Under the pieces are notes generated by a model, which saw nothing but the letters and a program-made list of their open reading frames with translations, was not told the DNA's origin and did no database searches. From the NCBI RefSeq assembly GCF_014270035.1, contig NZ_JACNEP010000007.1, positions 225,223 through 289,222 on the forward strand: DNA of 64,000 nucleotides. The letters run 5' to 3'. The translations under genes and the position numbers were made by a program. Below are positions 53,588 to 61,473 of the stretch, in pieces. Numbering within the stretch: position 1 is the stretch's first letter; each line of letters opens with the position of its first letter. Origin of the DNA: Neptunicella marina. Its GTDB lineage: Bacteria; Pseudomonadota; Gammaproteobacteria; Enterobacterales; Alteromonadaceae.

Positions 53588-56341
53588 ATGCGGTTAATCA
53601 GGTTGTTGATCATTATGGTTTTGTCTGTACCGAGTCAAGTCATATGGGCTCATGCAGAACATGACAAAGCACGATTTATTGCACCTGATGGCAACGACGA
53701 AGGACGGTGTGACAACCGTTTTCGCCCATGTAAAACCTTGTTGTATGCCGCGACTCATGCCAACAAAGGCGATACCATTTTGGTAGCCCAGGGTGATTAT
53801 CTTATTAGTGATGAATCGGAAATTTATTACCTCACCAGCCAACTGGTGCCGGTGTTAGGCGGTTACAGCCGTATTGATAATTACAATGTGCAAAATCCAT
53901 CACTTTTCGCTACACGCCTGATTGGCCTGCCATTTGAATTTGCCAGCGATATGCAAAAACAAGGCTTCGCGGTACTGGCCGATACCAAGTCACGTAATAT
54001 TAATCATCAAAAACTTGCGGCAAAATTTGCCACCGATAATCAGTTAAAGCAAGCTCAACAGGACGTTGCCTGCACCAATGGCAGTGCTGGAGCCTTCCCT
54101 TGCCATAACATGTCACTGGTCGCGCATGTACCGATTGAACAATTCTCTGGTAGTCATTATGCCGCCAATGATATTTGGGGACACATTGATTTAAATAACG
54201 GTACTGAATATGCCTTAATTGGCCTGAGCCATGGTGTGGGTGTGGTGAGTTTAGCTAATCCCTCAGCACCACAAGTTGTGGGGAGCGTTAGTGGCTTTTC
54301 TTCAGACTGGCGTGATATTAAAGTCTATCAATATTACTCAGCTGCAGAGGGACGCTGGCGTGCCTATGCTTATGTCACCAGCGAAACCCGGGGGGATGGC
54401 GTCAGCATAATCGATCTCAATCATCTTCCTGAATCGGTCACTCTGGCCAGTAACGATTTCGCCTTCGCTACCGCCCATAATGTTTACATCAGTGGCGTGG
54501 ATTATTCACTGAATATTGCTAACTCTGGCTTCCCTCCCCTATTGCAGATTTTAGGTGCCAATCGTTTAAGTGGCAGCCAGCACAGCTATTCATTAACGGA
54601 TCCTACCGATTTATCCGATGAAATGATCCCATCAGGACAAACACGCAGTGACTACACCCACGACGCCAGTTCATTTGTCACTCGCGATAGCGCGCAAACA
54701 GCACAGTGTAATAACGCCACCGAAAATGGCTGCCTGGTCCTATTAGATTTTAACGAAGATGAAATTCGACTGTGGGATCAAAGCAAATTAACCAGACGCT
54801 CAAACTTAAGCAGAACCACCTACAGTAACGCAGCTTATGTGCACTCAGGCTGGTGGAGCGAAGATCAGCAATTTATTTTTGTTCATGATGAACTGGATGA
54901 AATGCAATTTGGCCTTAATACCACCTTGCGTATTTTCGACATCAGCGATTTACATTCGCCTCAATTAGCCGGCACCTGGACCGGCCCCACCGCCGCCATC
55001 GACCATAACGGCTTTGTACGCGGTAACCGTTATTACATGTCGAATTACGAACGCGGCGTTACTGTGCTGGATATCAGTAATCCGGCCTCACCTGAACAGA
55101 TTGGTTATTTTGATACTTTCCCTTCATCTGACAACAGCAGTTTTAATGGCGCCTGGGGCGTTTATCCGTTTCTGCCAAGTGGCCTGATATTAGTCAGCGA
55201 CATTGGTAGCGGTTTATATATTTTAAAAGACGAGACCTTAAATCCTGCCGATGACACCTTAAGCTTTAGTGATAATCACCTTACCAGTGAAGAAGGTGAA
55301 CAAATTACCTTAAGCGTTAATCGCAGCGGCAACAGCTCCCAGGCCGCCACAGTGAACTACGAAACATTGACTGGCTCCGCGACCGACAACGACTTTAGCG
55401 CTCAGCAAGGCACGTTATCCTGGGCGGCCGGTGATACAAGCCCCAAAACCATTACGTTAACGATTACCCCAGATCAAAATGATACTGAATTAAATGAGAG
55501 CTTCTTTGTTCGCCTGTACCAACCCAGTAGTAAAACGCAATTGGGCAGCAACAAGTTAGTCAATGTGACCATTGCCGGTAAAACGGCTACCAACAGCGCC
55601 TCATTTACCCAAAATGAGCTGACCTTGTATGAAAATGGATCCGCGCAAACCATCACAGTCGCGCGCCAGGGCAATGTGGCCGAAGCATTTAGCGTCGATT
55701 ATCAGTTAACCGCACAAACGGCAGACATAGGCGCAGATATTCAAGGAATTGAAGGCACCTTAACCTGGCAGGCCAATGATCTAGCTCCCAAAACATTAAC
55801 CCTAACGCCCATTGATGACAGCGACGTAGAAAGTGATGAAACGCTATTACTGACATTATCTGCGGCTAATCAGGACTTACTCGGTAATCCGCATGAAGTT
55901 GTCATTACCATTAAAGATGACGAAAGTAACCATGCGCCAAGCGTAAACGCAGGCAACAATCAGCAAGTCAACGCCTTACAACGTGTTGAACTTGTTGCCA
56001 GTGCGACCGATGAAGACGGTGACAATCTCACCTATAGTTGGCTGCAAACCAGCGGTGTTATTGTTAACTTACGCGATAAAGACACCTTAACTGCAATATT
56101 TACCGCACCTAATAACAATGCTGATTTAACCTTTGAGCTTACTGCAACCGATCCCTTTGGCGCATTAAGCAAAAGCAGTGTCAGTATTAAAGTAGTTAAA
56201 TCGGACGCGAGTGGAGGAACATCATCGGCTGGCGATTCAGGCGGCAGTGTGAATTGGTTTGGCTTACTTTTGTTAGCAACACTCTGTGCCTGGCGACAAA
56301 ATCAACTCACAAACTTGAGGCGGGATAGTCGAAGTAATTGA
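53588..56341 (+). CDS. choice-of-anchor B family protein with Calx-beta domains and GlyGly-CTERM tail
   Basis: This 917-residue secreted protein has a signal peptide (about 1-21) and a short parallel-beta-type N-terminal segment (APDGNDEGRCDNRFRPCKTL). The choice-of-anchor B domain (about 170-560) has LVIVD-like repeats (HVPIEQFSGSHYAANDIWGH, DYTHDASSFVTRDSAQTAQC, GFVRGNRYYMSNYERGVTVLD). Two Calx-beta domains follow (about 560-665 and 670-780), then a PKD-like repeat and a GlyGly-CTERM at 885-903 (GGS, hydrophobic run NWFGLLLLATLCAW, then basic residues). It is divergent from mbnP-mbnH with 12 bp between starts, and AAGGA precedes its ATG. Rhombosortase at 5759-6400 is the expected processing enzyme. 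Confidence 0.88.
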   Translation: MRLIRLLIIMVLSVPSQVIWAHAEHDKARFIAPDGNDEGRCDNRFRPCKTLLYAATHANKGDTILVAQGDYLISDESEIYYLTSQLVPVLGGYSRIDNYNVQNPSLFATRLIGLPFEFASDMQKQGFAVLADTKSRNINHQKLAAKFATDNQLKQAQQDVACTNGSAGAFPCHNMSLVAHVPIEQFSGSHYAANDIWGHIDLNNGTEYALIGLSHGVGVVSLANPSAPQVVGSVSGFSSDWRDIKVYQYYSAAEGRWRAYAYVTSETRGDGVSIIDLNHLPESVTLASNDFAFATAHNVYISGVDYSLNIANSGFPPLLQILGANRLSGSQHSYSLTDPTDLSDEMIPSGQTRSDYTHDASSFVTRDSAQTAQCNNATENGCLVLLDFNEDEIRLWDQSKLTRRSNLSRTTYSNAAYVHSGWWSEDQQFIFVHDELDEMQFGLNTTLRIFDISDLHSPQLAGTWTGPTAAIDHNGFVRGNRYYMSNYERGVTVLDISNPASPEQIGYFDTFPSSDNSSFNGAWGVYPFLPSGLILVSDIGSGLYILKDETLNPADDTLSFSDNHLTSEEGEQITLSVNRSGNSSQAATVNYETLTGSATDNDFSAQQGTLSWAAGDTSPKTITLTITPDQNDTELNESFFVRLYQPSSKTQLGSNKLVNVTIAGKTATNSASFTQNELTLYENGSAQTITVARQGNVAEAFSVDYQLTAQTADIGADIQGIEGTLTWQANDLAPKTLTLTPIDDSDVESDETLLLTLSAANQDLLGNPHEVVITIKDDESNHAPSVNAGNNQQVNALQRVELVASATDEDGDNLTYSWLQTSGVIVNLRDKDTLTAIFTAPNNNADLTFELTATDPFGALSKSSVSIKVVKSDASGGTSSAGDSGGSVNWFGLLLLATLCAWRQNQLTNLRRDSRSN

Positions 56342-56390
56342 ATAGTGGATGAAAATTTCACCAATCAATTAAAATGCGGCGCGCAAACAG

Positions 56391-56419
56391 ATGACATTAA
56401 TTTAAAAACTCCTTATACT
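56391..56419 (+). promoter_or_regulatory. promoter of the CAT-anticodon tRNA
   Basis: ATGACA (-35, 5/6), 17-bp spacer, TATACT (-10, 5/6), then a GC-rich discriminator GCGCGTCGC. The tRNA begins about 60 bases downstream of the predicted start. Confidence 0.75.
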
Positions 56420-56487
56420 GCGCGTCGCTTTCAAAGCAACTCTGGCATCAGGTTTCACTTTTAGCATGCCGACAACATATCAAAAAT

Positions 56488-56564
56488 GGCCCTATAGCTC
56501 AGTTGGTTAGAGCGCACGACTCATAATCGTTAGGTCCCTGGTTCGAGTCCAGGTGGGGCCACCA
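56488..56564 (+). tRNA. tRNA with anticodon CAT, probably tRNA-Ile2 (lysidine-modified)
   Basis: The 77-base cloverleaf starts GGCCCTATAGCTCAG with anticodon loop CTCATAA, T-arm CTGGTTCGAGTCCAG and encoded CCA. The acceptor stem GGCCCTA/TGGGGCC and the ACGACTCATAATCGT arm resemble E. coli ileX (tRNA-Ile2) much more than elongator tRNA-Met, which starts GGCTACG. The anticodon alone cannot tell them apart. It marks the border to the accessory region, and such tRNA ends are common integration sites. Confidence 0.85.
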
Positions 56565-56610
56565 TTTTTTCTACGCTTCAATGATAGTTACTACTAACCT
56601 GATTTGGTTG

Positions 56611-56630
56611 GTGCTACCTCTGTGCTACCT
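56611..56630 (+). repeat. tandem GTGCTACCT pair after the tRNA
   Basis: Two exact 9-mers (56611-56619 and 56622-56630) with an 11-bp period lie 46 bp after the tRNA, in the 168 bp before the next gene. Confidence 0.5.
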
Positions 56631-56732
56631 TTATTATTACCAAATTAAGAAGATTTATCTATACACTTAGTAGTAGTTGAAGATCCGACATGTGTTTATT
56701 AGGATAAAGTAACGATACAAGGAAGAATAATA

Positions 56733-57833
56733 ATGACAAATATAAATGTTTTAGCAGCAACCAGCATCCCTTATAGTTTGGATAAAGAAGATAAGAGTTG
56801 GAAAGCGAAAAATGGACATCCGTGGAACGAGACTGATGAATTTGTTAAGGCCTTCGCGGAAGAAGCTGAAACAAAAATTAGGAAAAGGTCAAAAAACTAC
56901 GGAAAAATAAAAAACCCACCAAAACCAAACTCACTAGCTGACTTTTATAGAAAACACCTGGAAGATGAGAAGACATTAAATTTTTCTGAATTCGTTAGAA
57001 AAGTTCAGGCTGAGAACAATATTGCACTTAAGGCTTCAAGAGCCCAAAGCAAACTAGTACTAATATTTCTTAAATACCAAAAAGAGATAGAATCCCAAAA
57101 TGACGAAAAACCTATCGTTAAAGAGAAGCTCATTGTTGTTCTACTTAAAGATAAGTCAGCACTTAGGTTCAGCGACGAAGGCATTCCCCAGGGAACAGAT
57201 ATCATCGATTTTGATGACGTTATGCAAGGTGCCATAATAGACAGCGATGAATTTTCGAAAAGCTTGTTAGATAAAGAAGACATTGATATCTCATTTATAA
57301 ATGGGAGCTCTGGGACTACTAACTACTTTATTAATTTTTTTGATGCAAAAGACATCATAAAAAATAAAGAAAGTGTAAACAATGTCTTGACTGCGCTTGA
57401 AAAATTTCTTGAAAAAGAGAACATAAAGAGAAATCAAAGAGACCTTTGTACTGAAAAGGTTATTGCAAAACTTCAGTACAACGGCAGAAACGGATTCAAA
57501 ACAACTATTAAAGATATAGATGATGCAATTTATTCAAGCCTGAAGGATCAGAAGAATATAGATATAAAAAGAAGTGCCTTTGAAGAGTTTGTTAACAACT
57601 ATGACTACAAAGTTAATGAGGAATTCTCTGTAACCAACTCAGATATAGATAAATTAGAGTTCATTAGCTTAGAAACCGGCATTGGCTCATTAAAATTGAA
57701 ACGCTCACATTTCAAAAAGGACAAAGTTGGGGATGTGGCCAAGTTCAATGAAAATGACAATACATTAACTGTCACTACTAAAGTCAAAGATGATGAAGTT
57801 GTTAAGTTACTGAAGGATCTTCAACGTGAATAG
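56733..57833 (+). CDS. NdpA/YejK-like nucleoid-associated-type protein
   Basis: This 366-residue, Lys- and Glu-rich soluble protein is encoded by AT-rich DNA unlike its neighbours. The C-terminal third resembles the 37-kDa nucleoid-associated family (NdpA/YejK): FEEFVNNYDYKVNEEF, a DKLEFISL-type helix, and a final FNENDNTLTVTTKV, matching the WDPATDTLTIKG end of YejK. The N-terminal part is not recognisable. AAGGAAG lies at good spacing before the ATG. It overlaps the next gene by 8 bp, so the two are coupled. Binding DNA is the family expectation; the role in this element is unknown. Confidence 0.55.
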   Translation: MTNINVLAATSIPYSLDKEDKSWKAKNGHPWNETDEFVKAFAEEAETKIRKRSKNYGKIKNPPKPNSLADFYRKHLEDEKTLNFSEFVRKVQAENNIALKASRAQSKLVLIFLKYQKEIESQNDEKPIVKEKLIVVLLKDKSALRFSDEGIPQGTDIIDFDDVMQGAIIDSDEFSKSLLDKEDIDISFINGSSGTTNYFINFFDAKDIIKNKESVNNVLTALEKFLEKENIKRNQRDLCTEKVIAKLQYNGRNGFKTTIKDIDDAIYSSLKDQKNIDIKRSAFEEFVNNYDYKVNEEFSVTNSDIDKLEFISLETGIGSLKLKRSHFKKDKVGDVAKFNENDNTLTVTTKVKDDEVVKLLKDLQRE

Positions 57834-58977
57834 CTTGTCTAAAGAAATAAAGGACATCTTTATTCACGGAGAATTTAACTTTGATGAGGGTTACCTTGAA
57901 GTTAAAAATATTCAAGAGCAAGATTTCTACAACGCGTTTCCAAGAAAAAAATACGAATCTTCTTTGTATGAAAAAGGCCATCAATTTGGAAGTATTAAAA
58001 TTGAGGACATTGATTTCATTTTTGAAGACTACCATCAACTAATAAGATACATATCGTCAGATAATGAAGAAAAAACTTCCGAAGAGGTAGTAGTATTAAG
58101 TCAAAGCAAAAATTTAATTGATATAAAAAATCAATACATTAACCTAAAAAAATGGATTGAATTTTTCGATTTCATATCTGTTCACAAGTACCCAAAATCA
58201 GATAGAAATGATAGTTGGGCTTACATTTTTTTTGACAAAAAATCCAAGAATACTTCAACTGTATTAGATTTTGACATTGGCGAGTATTCTGAGGTTGAGT
58301 TACGCGAGGCTTTTACAAATATTTCAGATCCATCATTGCTGCTTGGGTCTGTTTTACAAGAGGATGCACATCAGGGCGAGAAAGTATCAATAATGCGTGC
58401 CTCTTTAATTCAAATGGAAGAAGAGAATAATATTGGCTTTCTGGAGTTTATTAAGTTTTCAAATGAGCTATTGAACTTGTTTCATATAAACTATGAAACT
58501 TATTTAAGAAGCTTTTCATTTGAAGACTTCATAAAGGAACTGGAAGAAGATGTTGGTGACTTCATTAATAAGATAGAAGAGCAGATTCAAGGCTTTTACA
58601 TCCAGGCTCTTGCGGTTCCTGGAGCCGTCATTTTGGCTTCAGCTCTGAGAGTAGCAAATAAGAGCCTTAACTTAGCGCTAATATTTAGCACTCTTCTAGC
58701 ATTTTTCATTTTATATAGATCTATGACTGCCAAGAAAAAGTTTATCAAAAGAATGGCTGAAAACACTATTACCAGGCTCGAAATATATGAAAAGAGGTCA
58801 TCTGAGATAAACAACTCTTACGCAAAAGACGCAATATCAGAGAAGGTTAAATCAGCCAAAAATTCGATCATAACTTGCAAAGATGACAGCCTGAAGGATA
58901 TCAAAGGGTTAGTAGAAAAAACAGTAGGCATATTTATTATGTACGTAATTTCAGCAGTCGTTTTTAACTCTGGCTGA
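57826..58977 (+). CDS. membrane protein of unknown function, second gene of the accessory operon
   Basis: This 383-residue protein has a roughly 265-residue soluble, acidic N-terminal region, then hydrophobic segments at about 268-288 (FYIQALAVPGAVILASALRV) and 291-310 (LNLALIFSTLLAFFILYRSM), a charged helix of about 60 residues, and a last hydrophobic segment (GIFIMYVISAVVF) at the C-terminus. No known family is recognised. The layout of a large cytoplasmic domain plus a small membrane bundle is what one sees in membrane effectors of bacterial defence systems, but that is inference. It is coupled by 8 bp to the NdpA-like gene and converges with the integrase. Confidence 0.6.
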   Translation: MNSLSKEIKDIFIHGEFNFDEGYLEVKNIQEQDFYNAFPRKKYESSLYEKGHQFGSIKIEDIDFIFEDYHQLIRYISSDNEEKTSEEVVVLSQSKNLIDIKNQYINLKKWIEFFDFISVHKYPKSDRNDSWAYIFFDKKSKNTSTVLDFDIGEYSEVELREAFTNISDPSLLLGSVLQEDAHQGEKVSIMRASLIQMEEENNIGFLEFIKFSNELLNLFHINYETYLRSFSFEDFIKELEEDVGDFINKIEEQIQGFYIQALAVPGAVILASALRVANKSLNLALIFSTLLAFFILYRSMTAKKKFIKRMAENTITRLEIYEKRSSEINNSYAKDAISEKVKSAKNSIITCKDDSLKDIKGLVEKTVGIFIMYVISAVVFNSG

Positions 58978-59020
58978 CATTGCTTTTTATAATATTTTTT
59001 AAAAATTACAGACTGATAAT

Positions 59021-59902
59021 TCATGCCAAATATACCTCCGTAATCTCAGGCCTGAAATGCCCCATCTCTTGTGAAACAGTTTCCAGAGCAACAGTTCGCC
59101 TAAACCCTAACGCCATTAATTCGCTCATACGCTCTTGCGCATAGCTATGTCGCAAGCCATGGGCACCAGTAGAGAAAAAGAGAGCACGCTTGGATGCTTT
59201 ACTAAACGAGTCTGACCATCGCTTCCCTGCCCCAATATCATAACGCTGAAGGTAGTTTATTCTTCGGTCTCTGACAGTCACTGGATTATTAAATCTGCGT
59301 TTTTCCAGCTCCACGACAAGGTCGTTGGGAATCAAAACGTGGCGTATCAATCCGCCTTTCCCCTGAACCGTGTACAGTTGACCTTCCCGCCCAGCCCATT
59401 TTGAGTGTAACGCGGGACGTTTGTCAGGATTTCGCTCTTCTGCCCTGGCAAGCGTCAGAAGCTCATGAGCTCTTAATCCGGCAGCATACGCAATTTGGGT
59501 GGAAAGTTTATGTGTGTCTGTTTGATGTTCGGATACCGCTTGTGCCTGCGCCGATGTATAGGCTCTGGACCTTTTAATTTCTTCTAGCTCTGACTTAACT
59601 CGGTACAAGGTTGCTTTAGGAGGGAGTTTGCCATTCATTAGCATCATTGCCTGAATGGCCTGACGCTCCATATCAAGCGCTTTCTGCCCTACTGCTTCGG
59701 CGCGGTATTCAAGATAATACCTGGCAACGTCTGGTGTCAGCGACTGAAGCCCATTTAGTTTCTTTTCCTTAGTCCACTTGGCAACAGTTTTAAGAGCTTG
59801 TTCGTAGTTACGGGCTGTACCATATGACTTGATAATTCTTGCTTTTGTCAGCCCTTTAACTACATTTTCTGCCTGCGTTTCTGCTTTGGCGAACTTAGGC
59901 AT
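59021..59902 (-). CDS. tyrosine recombinase/integrase
   Basis: This 293-residue phage-type integrase has an N-terminal SAM-like core-binding domain (about 20-110) and the catalytic residues Arg144 (AAGLRAHELL), Lys182 (VQGKGGLIRHV), His248-x-x-Arg251 (AHGLRHSYA), His282 (MGHFRP) and Tyr291 (TEVYLA). All are intact, but only two residues follow the nucleophilic Tyr, an unusually short end. It lacks the extra helix region of integron IntI enzymes, so it is not the integron integrase. It overlaps by 8 bp the small gene upstream. It probably mobilises, or once mobilised, the neighbouring accessory DNA. Confidence 0.85.
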   Translation of the reverse strand: MPKFAKAETQAENVVKGLTKARIIKSYGTARNYEQALKTVAKWTKEKKLNGLQSLTPDVARYYLEYRAEAVGQKALDMERQAIQAMMLMNGKLPPKATLYRVKSELEEIKRSRAYTSAQAQAVSEHQTDTHKLSTQIAYAAGLRAHELLTLARAEERNPDKRPALHSKWAGREGQLYTVQGKGGLIRHVLIPNDLVVELEKRRFNNPVTVRDRRINYLQRYDIGAGKRWSDSFSKASKRALFFSTGAHGLRHSYAQERMSELMALGFRRTVALETVSQEMGHFRPEITEVYLA

Positions 59903-60113
59903 TTCTGTCCAGCCAACGTTTCACCGTGGTCCAGTTTACTACAACACCCCTACGAACAAGCCAGCGCTGAAGCTCCGCTTTACTAGCGCCCTCCTCATAG
60001 AGTTTACGCAAGTGAATACCGTACTTGTCTAGCTTCGACGGCTTATGCCTCTTTCTGGCGATTAGTCGGGTCTCGGCTTTAAGCTGAGACACTTCATGTA
60101 CTTCATTAAACAT
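59895..60113 (-). CDS. small basic protein paired with the integrase
   Basis: This 72-residue, Arg/Lys-rich protein has a C-terminal helix-turn-helix-like segment (LYEEGASKAELQRWLVRRG ... WTTVKRWLDRN). It overlaps the integrase start by 8 bp and has AAGGA eight bases before its ATG. The layout suggests a DNA-binding recombination directionality factor or a regulator of the integrase. The family is not recognised by name. It could also be a helix-turn-helix remnant of a transposase, but the intact reading frame and coupling argue for a functional gene. Confidence 0.65.
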   Translation of the reverse strand: MFNEVHEVSQLKAETRLIARKRHKPSKLDKYGIHLRKLYEEGASKAELQRWLVRRGVVVNWTTVKRWLDRNA

Positions 60114-60246
60114 TATGTCATTCCTTAGGTTGTAAGATTAACTGGCTGTAAACAGCTCAGCGACACTTAAGCCTATTCGCCCCTGTTTAGCGCATAACGC
60201 AAGGCTCGGACCGATCTCGCCTGGGATTTAAAAATCAAAATAGATA

Positions 60247-60364
60247 GAAACGGCAGCAACTAAGCGCCGAACTTGAACGCCGAAAATGCGGCGCGGCATG
60301 ACATATATAGAAGGACGTGAGGATGCCTCACTACGTGGAAACGGCAGCTGGAGAGCGCCGACTT
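60247..60364 (+). repeat. pair of imperfect 27-bp direct repeats
   Basis: GAAACGGCAGC-N6-GCGCCGA(A)CTT occurs twice with a period of 91 bp, and the six central bases differ. Such spaced repeats near an integrase can be recombinase arm sites. Confidence 0.6.
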
Positions 60365-60464
60365 TTTTCGTTGCCCGAACGGACTAGTGGTTTAAAGATT
60401 ACCTGCATATAAATCAGGATGCAATCTGCAAATAAATTTCTGCGTGTAAGCGCCAGAACCCAGA

Positions 60465-60510
60465 CGCCCGCTATGTTGAAGGCGATTTTTCGACTTCGAC
60501 ATAGCGGGCG
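60465..60510. repeat. 17-bp inverted repeat
   Basis: Arms CGCCCGCTATGTTGAAG and CTTCGACATAGCGGGCG pair at 16 of 17 positions around the 12-base loop GCGATTTTTCGA. It is a strong cruciform, attC-like in shape but without outer core sites. Confidence 0.75.
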
Positions 60511-60596
60511 GCGGAGCGCCCGAATAAAAAAGAGGGATATTGCTCATGATGCCTCTGTTTTACGGATGGGTTCTTTGCGTAATTGGCAGATTTAAT

Positions 60597-60640
60597 AAAC
60601 CTGATGGCTGCGAGACAGCCAAATTATCGCCAGCAGGTTT
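60597..60640. repeat. nested inverted repeat
   Basis: AAACCTG (60597-60603) pairs with CAGGTTT (60634-60640), and inside it TGGCTG pairs with CAGCCA around CGAGA. It directly borders the last attC site. Confidence 0.65.
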
Positions 60641-60655
60641 GAACGAATAGCGGTC

Positions 60656-60742
60656 ATTCAACGCTTTGCGAAGGGGCAAATGCGAGCGTAGCGAGTATTT
60701 GTCCCGCCCGCTGTTTGGGCAAACTTACGCAACTTGTTATAC
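60656..60742 (-). other. attC recombination site of the terminal cassette
   Basis: On the minus strand it runs from TATAACAAGTTGCG to CGCAAAGCGTTGAAT. The right core GTTGAAT fits GTTRRRY exactly. An imperfect hairpin (GGGACAAATACTC with GCGAGCGTAGC centre) fills the middle. It begins 9 bases after the stop of the 60752-61132 ORF. Confidence 0.8.
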
Positions 60743-60751
60743 GCCGCTTTA

Positions 60752-61132
60752 CTACAGCACATGAACATCATTTATAGTTGCCAAATATTGCTTCCTGCCA
60801 GAAGGCTTAAACTCAAACTGAACCGTCAAATCTGTAACCTCTTCGTTTGCGGGAAGGTAAAAGCCAAAAAGCAATGAGCCGTCACTAGATTCGAGAAATT
60901 CGGGATAGCAGTTGGTGATATCTACATTTTGAAAGCTAACTTCGCCTTCCCGGTTAAAGTATTCTCTCACAGCACTCTTTAACTCTTCCTCTCCCCACTT
61001 TACTCCATAACAATTTGGATGGTCGATTAGCTTATCTGCGTCTTCAAAATGACCGTCAGCAAGATATGCCAGCCACTTTTGACAGTATCCCGTCAATTCC
61101 AACTGCTTATCATCTGTTGAGATGTAAATCAT
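60752..61132 (-). CDS. integron cassette protein of unknown function
   Basis: This 126-residue acidic soluble protein (MIYISTDDKQLELTGYCQKWL) alternates helices and strands (YLADGHFEDADKLIDHPNCYG, LLFGFYLPANEEVTDLTVQFEFKP). The compact alpha/beta layout is reminiscent of SMI1/KNR4- or immunity-type proteins, but no specific family is recognised. It is the last cassette ORF of the visible array and is followed by attC. Only 42 bp separate it from the next cassette ORF. Confidence 0.65.
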   Translation of the reverse strand: MIYISTDDKQLELTGYCQKWLAYLADGHFEDADKLIDHPNCYGVKWGEEELKSAVREYFNREGEVSFQNVDITNCYPEFLESSDGSLLFGFYLPANEEVTDLTVQFEFKPSGRKQYLATINDVHVL

Positions 61133-61142
61133 TTGCTTACCG

Positions 61143-61157
61143 AGGCGTATAACGCCT
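61143..61157. repeat. short palindrome, probable remnant of a lost attC
   Basis: AGGCGTATAACGCCT is a near-perfect palindrome containing the attC core string ATAACGCC. The 42-bp gap is too short for a complete attC, so the site seems truncated. Confidence 0.55.
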
Positions 61158-61174
61158 TATTATGTTTCTGCACA

Positions 61175-61441
61175 TTAATGGGTAAAAGAGCCTATAAATT
61201 GCAATAAAAATCCAATTAGTAACAACACATAGCCAACATAAGTCAGCCCGCGATGAAAGCGATACTTTCTCTTTTCAGCAATAGTTCTAGAGTCTTTTTC
61301 GCCTAAATTGACCGTTTGATAGTGAAGACCCTCTTTATTCATTACTTCTGATGGAGTGTTAAAGAAAGCAAGTACAGCAACACCAACGATATCAACAATT
61401 AACCCAAACTGAGAAATAGATAAACAAAATTCCCACTTCAT
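61175..61441 (-). CDS. integron cassette membrane protein
   Basis: This 88-residue protein has two transmembrane helices: ISQFGLIVDIVGVAVLAFF near the N-terminus and GLTYVGYVLLLIGFLLQFIG near the C-terminus, joined by a charged loop of about 35 residues. Small two-helix cassette proteins are common in chromosomal integrons and mostly uncharacterised. AGGAATAAC precedes the ATG. Its attC appears lost (see 61143-61157). A function cannot be proposed. Confidence 0.7.
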   Translation of the reverse strand: MKWEFCLSISQFGLIVDIVGVAVLAFFNTPSEVMNKEGLHYQTVNLGEKDSRTIAEKRKYRFHRGLTYVGYVLLLIGFLLQFIGSFTH

Positions 61442-61473
61442 TTGTTATTCCTTCGTGCAGTATCCAAAACAAA

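Larger units (their letters stand above)
60114..60655. other. gene-free, repeat-rich junction between integrase and cassette array
   Basis: About 540 bp without a credible ORF. It contains a pair of 27-bp imperfect direct repeats (60247-60274 and 60338-60364, sharing GAAACGGCAGC and GCGCCGA), a hairpin GTGAGG/CCTCAC (around 60317-60331), a core-like GCATAACGC at 60192-60200, and the two inverted repeats listed separately. It could hold ends of the integrase element, eroded attC sites or a structured RNA. Confidence 0.6.

Noticed and set aside
56733..58977. Identification of the two-gene operon as Kiwa
   Set aside because: Kiwa has a small four-helix KwaA and a DUF4868 KwaB. Here the membrane protein has a 265-residue soluble domain and the other resembles NdpA, so only a loose analogy is kept.
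59021..59902. Integron integrase IntI
   Set aside because: The recombinase lacks the IntI-specific additional helix region between the catalytic boxes, is shorter, and lies at the wrong (distal) end of the cassette array.
60247..60364. CRISPR array
   Set aside because: Only two imperfect repeats with differing centres, no third unit, no cas genes.
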